Source: Oscillospiraceae bacterium
GTDB lineage: Bacteria > Bacillota > Clostridia > Oscillospirales > Acutalibacteraceae
NCBI GenBank assembly: GCA_015066005.1
Contig: SVPF01000003.1
Coordinates: forward strand, 32,882 to 96,881
DNA: 64,000 bases
Reading direction: 5' to 3'
Positions 62,414 through 64,000 of this stretch are shown here, piece after piece. The notes beneath the pieces were generated by a model that was given only the letters and a program-made list of their open reading frames with translations, had not been told where the DNA came from and searched no databases. Numbering within the stretch: the stretch's first letter is position 1; every line of letters starts with the position of its first letter. Position numbers and translations under genes: made by a program.

Positions 62414-62957
62414 ACGAAAAGCCCTCCTTTTCAAGAGTTAATTTAAGAGATTTCTTTGCCCTATAAACTAAATTTTCAATTTGCCGTTTAGATTTTTTCA
62501 TAACCTGTGCCGTCTCATCGTTTGAAAAATCCTCAAAATATATCAGCCATAAAACCTGTCGGTATTCGGGACTTAAATTTTCCAATGCATTATGTAAAAT
62601 CTTTTTTCTTTCATCCCTTAAATATAAATGTTCAAGGTCAATTTCCTCCTTAATATAATTTTTTACATCTTCAATTGACGAAATCATAAACTTAGTATTA
62701 TGTCTTAAATAATCTAATGTTACGTTTCGACCAATTGCATAAAGCCAGGTTTTAAATGAACTTTTAGACGAAAATTTTGGTTTTTTAATTGCTATTTTAT
62801 AAAAAGTTTCTTCCATTAAGTCTTCGGCAATAAAAATATTATTAACATAACTGTTTATATATAAAATTAAACCGTTTTTATATTCCTTAATAAGCAAAGT
62901 TAGACCTAAGTCATCACCCTCAAGGAAACGGAGATAAAGACTTTCTCCGATATCCAA
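62400..62957 (-). CDS. ECF-type RNA polymerase sigma factor
   Basis: A 185-residue sigma-70 family protein with regions 2 and 4 only. Region 2 includes AEDLMEETFYKIAI and SFKTWLYAIGRNVTLDYLR; region 4 includes ALENLSPEYRQVLWLIYFEDFSNDETAQVMKKSKRQIENLVYRAKKSL. TTG start after AGGAGGGG. It is the first gene of an operon with the anti-sigma and esterase genes, so it probably controls cell-surface functions. Confidence 0.9.
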   Translation of the reverse strand: MDIGESLYLRFLEGDDLGLTLLIKEYKNGLILYINSYVNNIFIAEDLMEETFYKIAIKKPKFSSKSSFKTWLYAIGRNVTLDYLRHNTKFMISSIEDVKNYIKEEIDLEHLYLRDERKKILHNALENLSPEYRQVLWLIYFEDFSNDETAQVMKKSKRQIENLVYRAKKSLKLTLEKEGFSYEEL

Positions 62958-63029
62958 ATTTTATCCCCTCCTAACCTTTACTAGTTATTAGACGAATTAA
63001 AAACGAAAAACTCTCACTAATTATTAAAA

Positions 63030-63058
63030 TTTTATCATAAAATTTATTTTTGTTCAAT
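63030..63058 (-). promoter_or_regulatory. promoter of the sigma factor operon
   Basis: TTGAAC (63058-63053) and TAAAAT (63035-63030) have a 17-base spacer in the gap before the sigma gene. Confidence 0.55.
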
Positions 63059-63072
63059 TATCAGTATAAAAT

Positions 63073-63098
63073 AAGACCCAACTTTAATGTTAGGTCTT
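63073..63098. terminator. terminator after the 63.1-kb lipoprotein gene
   Basis: AAGACC and GGTCTT, extended by AAC/GTT, form a hairpin with flanking AT-rich runs on both sides. Confidence 0.5.
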
Positions 63099-63129
63099 TA
63101 AAAAATCAATACTATTCCCTTTTATAATT

Positions 63130-63801
63130 TCAATATAGGTTGAATTTTTCTTCTACAATATCATCTTTTGAATTTACATTTGAATAATTAATAATTATTT
63201 GTGTGGCATCATTTGAAAAATACATTTCATTTATATCCATATAAATTCGCTCATTAAATTTTCCTGTAAATTCTTTATAGGTTTTATCTATGTCAAACAT
63301 ATCCTGCACAACCAAAGTAGTTTCATTTTCATCAAATACAAAATATGCCACCAAATTATCAGTTGTTGCAATAGGACCTGAAAAATATCGTGAAACCTTG
63401 CTTTTTTCTATATCGTAAAATCTATAAGTTGGAAAGACATTTGTGCCGCTAACACCATATTCAAGTTGAACTATATTGTCTTTTTTAGAAATATCAAAGC
63501 TACCGCGATAACCGTGATAACCCTTATCTAAATAATTGCCATAATTATCAAAAATTTCATAAAAATTACCGGCATGTTCATTACTTTTATATATTACGTA
63601 ATTCTTATCTTTTTCAGTTATTTCTTTAAACGTATACTCAAAATTTTCAAATGTGTTAAAATAGGCGTCTATCGTAGGGTCAAGCGTGTGATCCCAATAT
63701 ACATTTTCACTATTAACATCATTGTTTTGCAAATTATTTTTACAACTGCAAAGTAATGAAAAAGACAACAAAATCATCAAAAAACATAATGCACGCTTCA
63801 T
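63130..63801 (-). CDS. lipoprotein of unknown function
   Basis: A 223-residue lipoprotein: signal MKRALCFLMILLSFSLLCSC with the lipidated cysteine at about residue 20. The rest is strand-rich and acidic (VYWDHTLDPTIDAYFNTFENF, HGYRGSFDISKKDNIVQLEYG), without a known family. ATG follows GGCGGTGATATT. It lies upstream of the sigma factor but is separated by a terminator and a new promoter. Confidence 0.7.
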   Translation of the reverse strand: MKRALCFLMILLSFSLLCSCKNNLQNNDVNSENVYWDHTLDPTIDAYFNTFENFEYTFKEITEKDKNYVIYKSNEHAGNFYEIFDNYGNYLDKGYHGYRGSFDISKKDNIVQLEYGVSGTNVFPTYRFYDIEKSKVSRYFSGPIATTDNLVAYFVFDENETTLVVQDMFDIDKTYKEFTGKFNERIYMDINEMYFSNDATQIIINYSNVNSKDDIVEEKFNLY

Positions 63802-63873
63802 AATATCACCGCCAATATAATTATATCATCGCATTATATCCAAAGCAATTAATTTATTGTTTCAATTATGTTA

Positions 63874-64000
63874 CAAATTATAGTTTATCGGGATAATGAA
63901 GCACAAACCAAAGCCTTCCCCAGTAGGGGAAGGTGGCAGGCGAAGCCTGACGGATGAGGTGTAAAAAACAGTTTGTACTTACAAAGCTCCTCATCCACCG
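63874..64000. mobile_element. MITE-like palindromic element, cut by the window end
   Basis: It begins with CAAATTATAGTTTATCGGG, as at 50387. The left arm CTTCCCCAGTAGGGGAAGG, GGCAGGCGAAGCCTGAC and GGATGAGG is followed by a spacer and the start of the inverted right arm, CCTCATCCACCG, at the window edge. It has the same architecture as the element at 50.4 kb. The remaining gap, 63802-63873, is AT-rich with no gene. Confidence 0.7.

Overview
The window is an AT-rich chromosomal segment of a Gram-positive, spore-forming-lineage bacterium, most likely a gut or rumen clostridium (Oscillospiraceae/Ruminococcaceae type). This rests on the Firmicutes order of housekeeping genes, the sporulation genes yabP, yabQ and a spoIIM-like gene, strong Shine-Dalgarno sites with frequent GTG and TTG starts, SAM, FMN and lysine riboswitches, and a cohesin/dockerin pair. 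Nearly all genes lie on the minus strand, so transcription runs from high to low coordinates. No rRNA, tRNA, CRISPR array or transposase gene was recognised.

Region 1 (1-10.5 kb): a murI-ywiB-argS-pncB operon (pncB cut by the window edge), xerD-like and spoIIM-like genes, an isolated plus-strand fabG whose upstream region is full of short repeats, a P-type ATPase with unusual motifs, an endonuclease IV-like gene, a yqeG phosphatase gene, rpsU and secG.

Region 2 (10.5-31.4 kb): dense housekeeping clusters, often overlapping or nearly touching: leuS-rsfS-yqeK-nadD-yhbY-rdgB-ftsY-PHP-smc-radical SAM-rnc-plsX-trmFO-topA-dprA-trmH, then rplT-rpmI-infC (AUU start, attenuator-like leader) and metK.

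Region 3 (31.4-50 kb): metK sits behind two SAM-I riboswitch copies that share an identical 84-bp core and flank an array of small hairpins. Next come ribU with an FMN riboswitch (and a NERD-domain gene in the same unit), the yabR-divIC-yabQ-yabP-rqcP-hup cluster, mtnN, hemZ, a metallo-hydrolase gene, dtd, relA, recJ, a TtcA-like gene, an NhaC-family transporter behind a lysine riboswitch, and uvrC.

Region 4 (50-64 kb): an accessory cell-surface region. An ECF sigma factor, its membrane partner and a lipoprotein esterase form an overlapping operon. Downstream lie a 1375-residue repeat protein ending in a dockerin and a membrane-anchored cohesin protein. The dockerin/cohesin pair is flanked by the two halves of a broken copy of a nearby membrane-protein gene, and decayed esterase copies surround it. 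This reads as a tandemly amplified, decaying membrane-protein/esterase locus into which a small cohesin-dockerin cassette was inserted. MITE-like palindromic repeats occur at about 50.4 kb and at the right edge.
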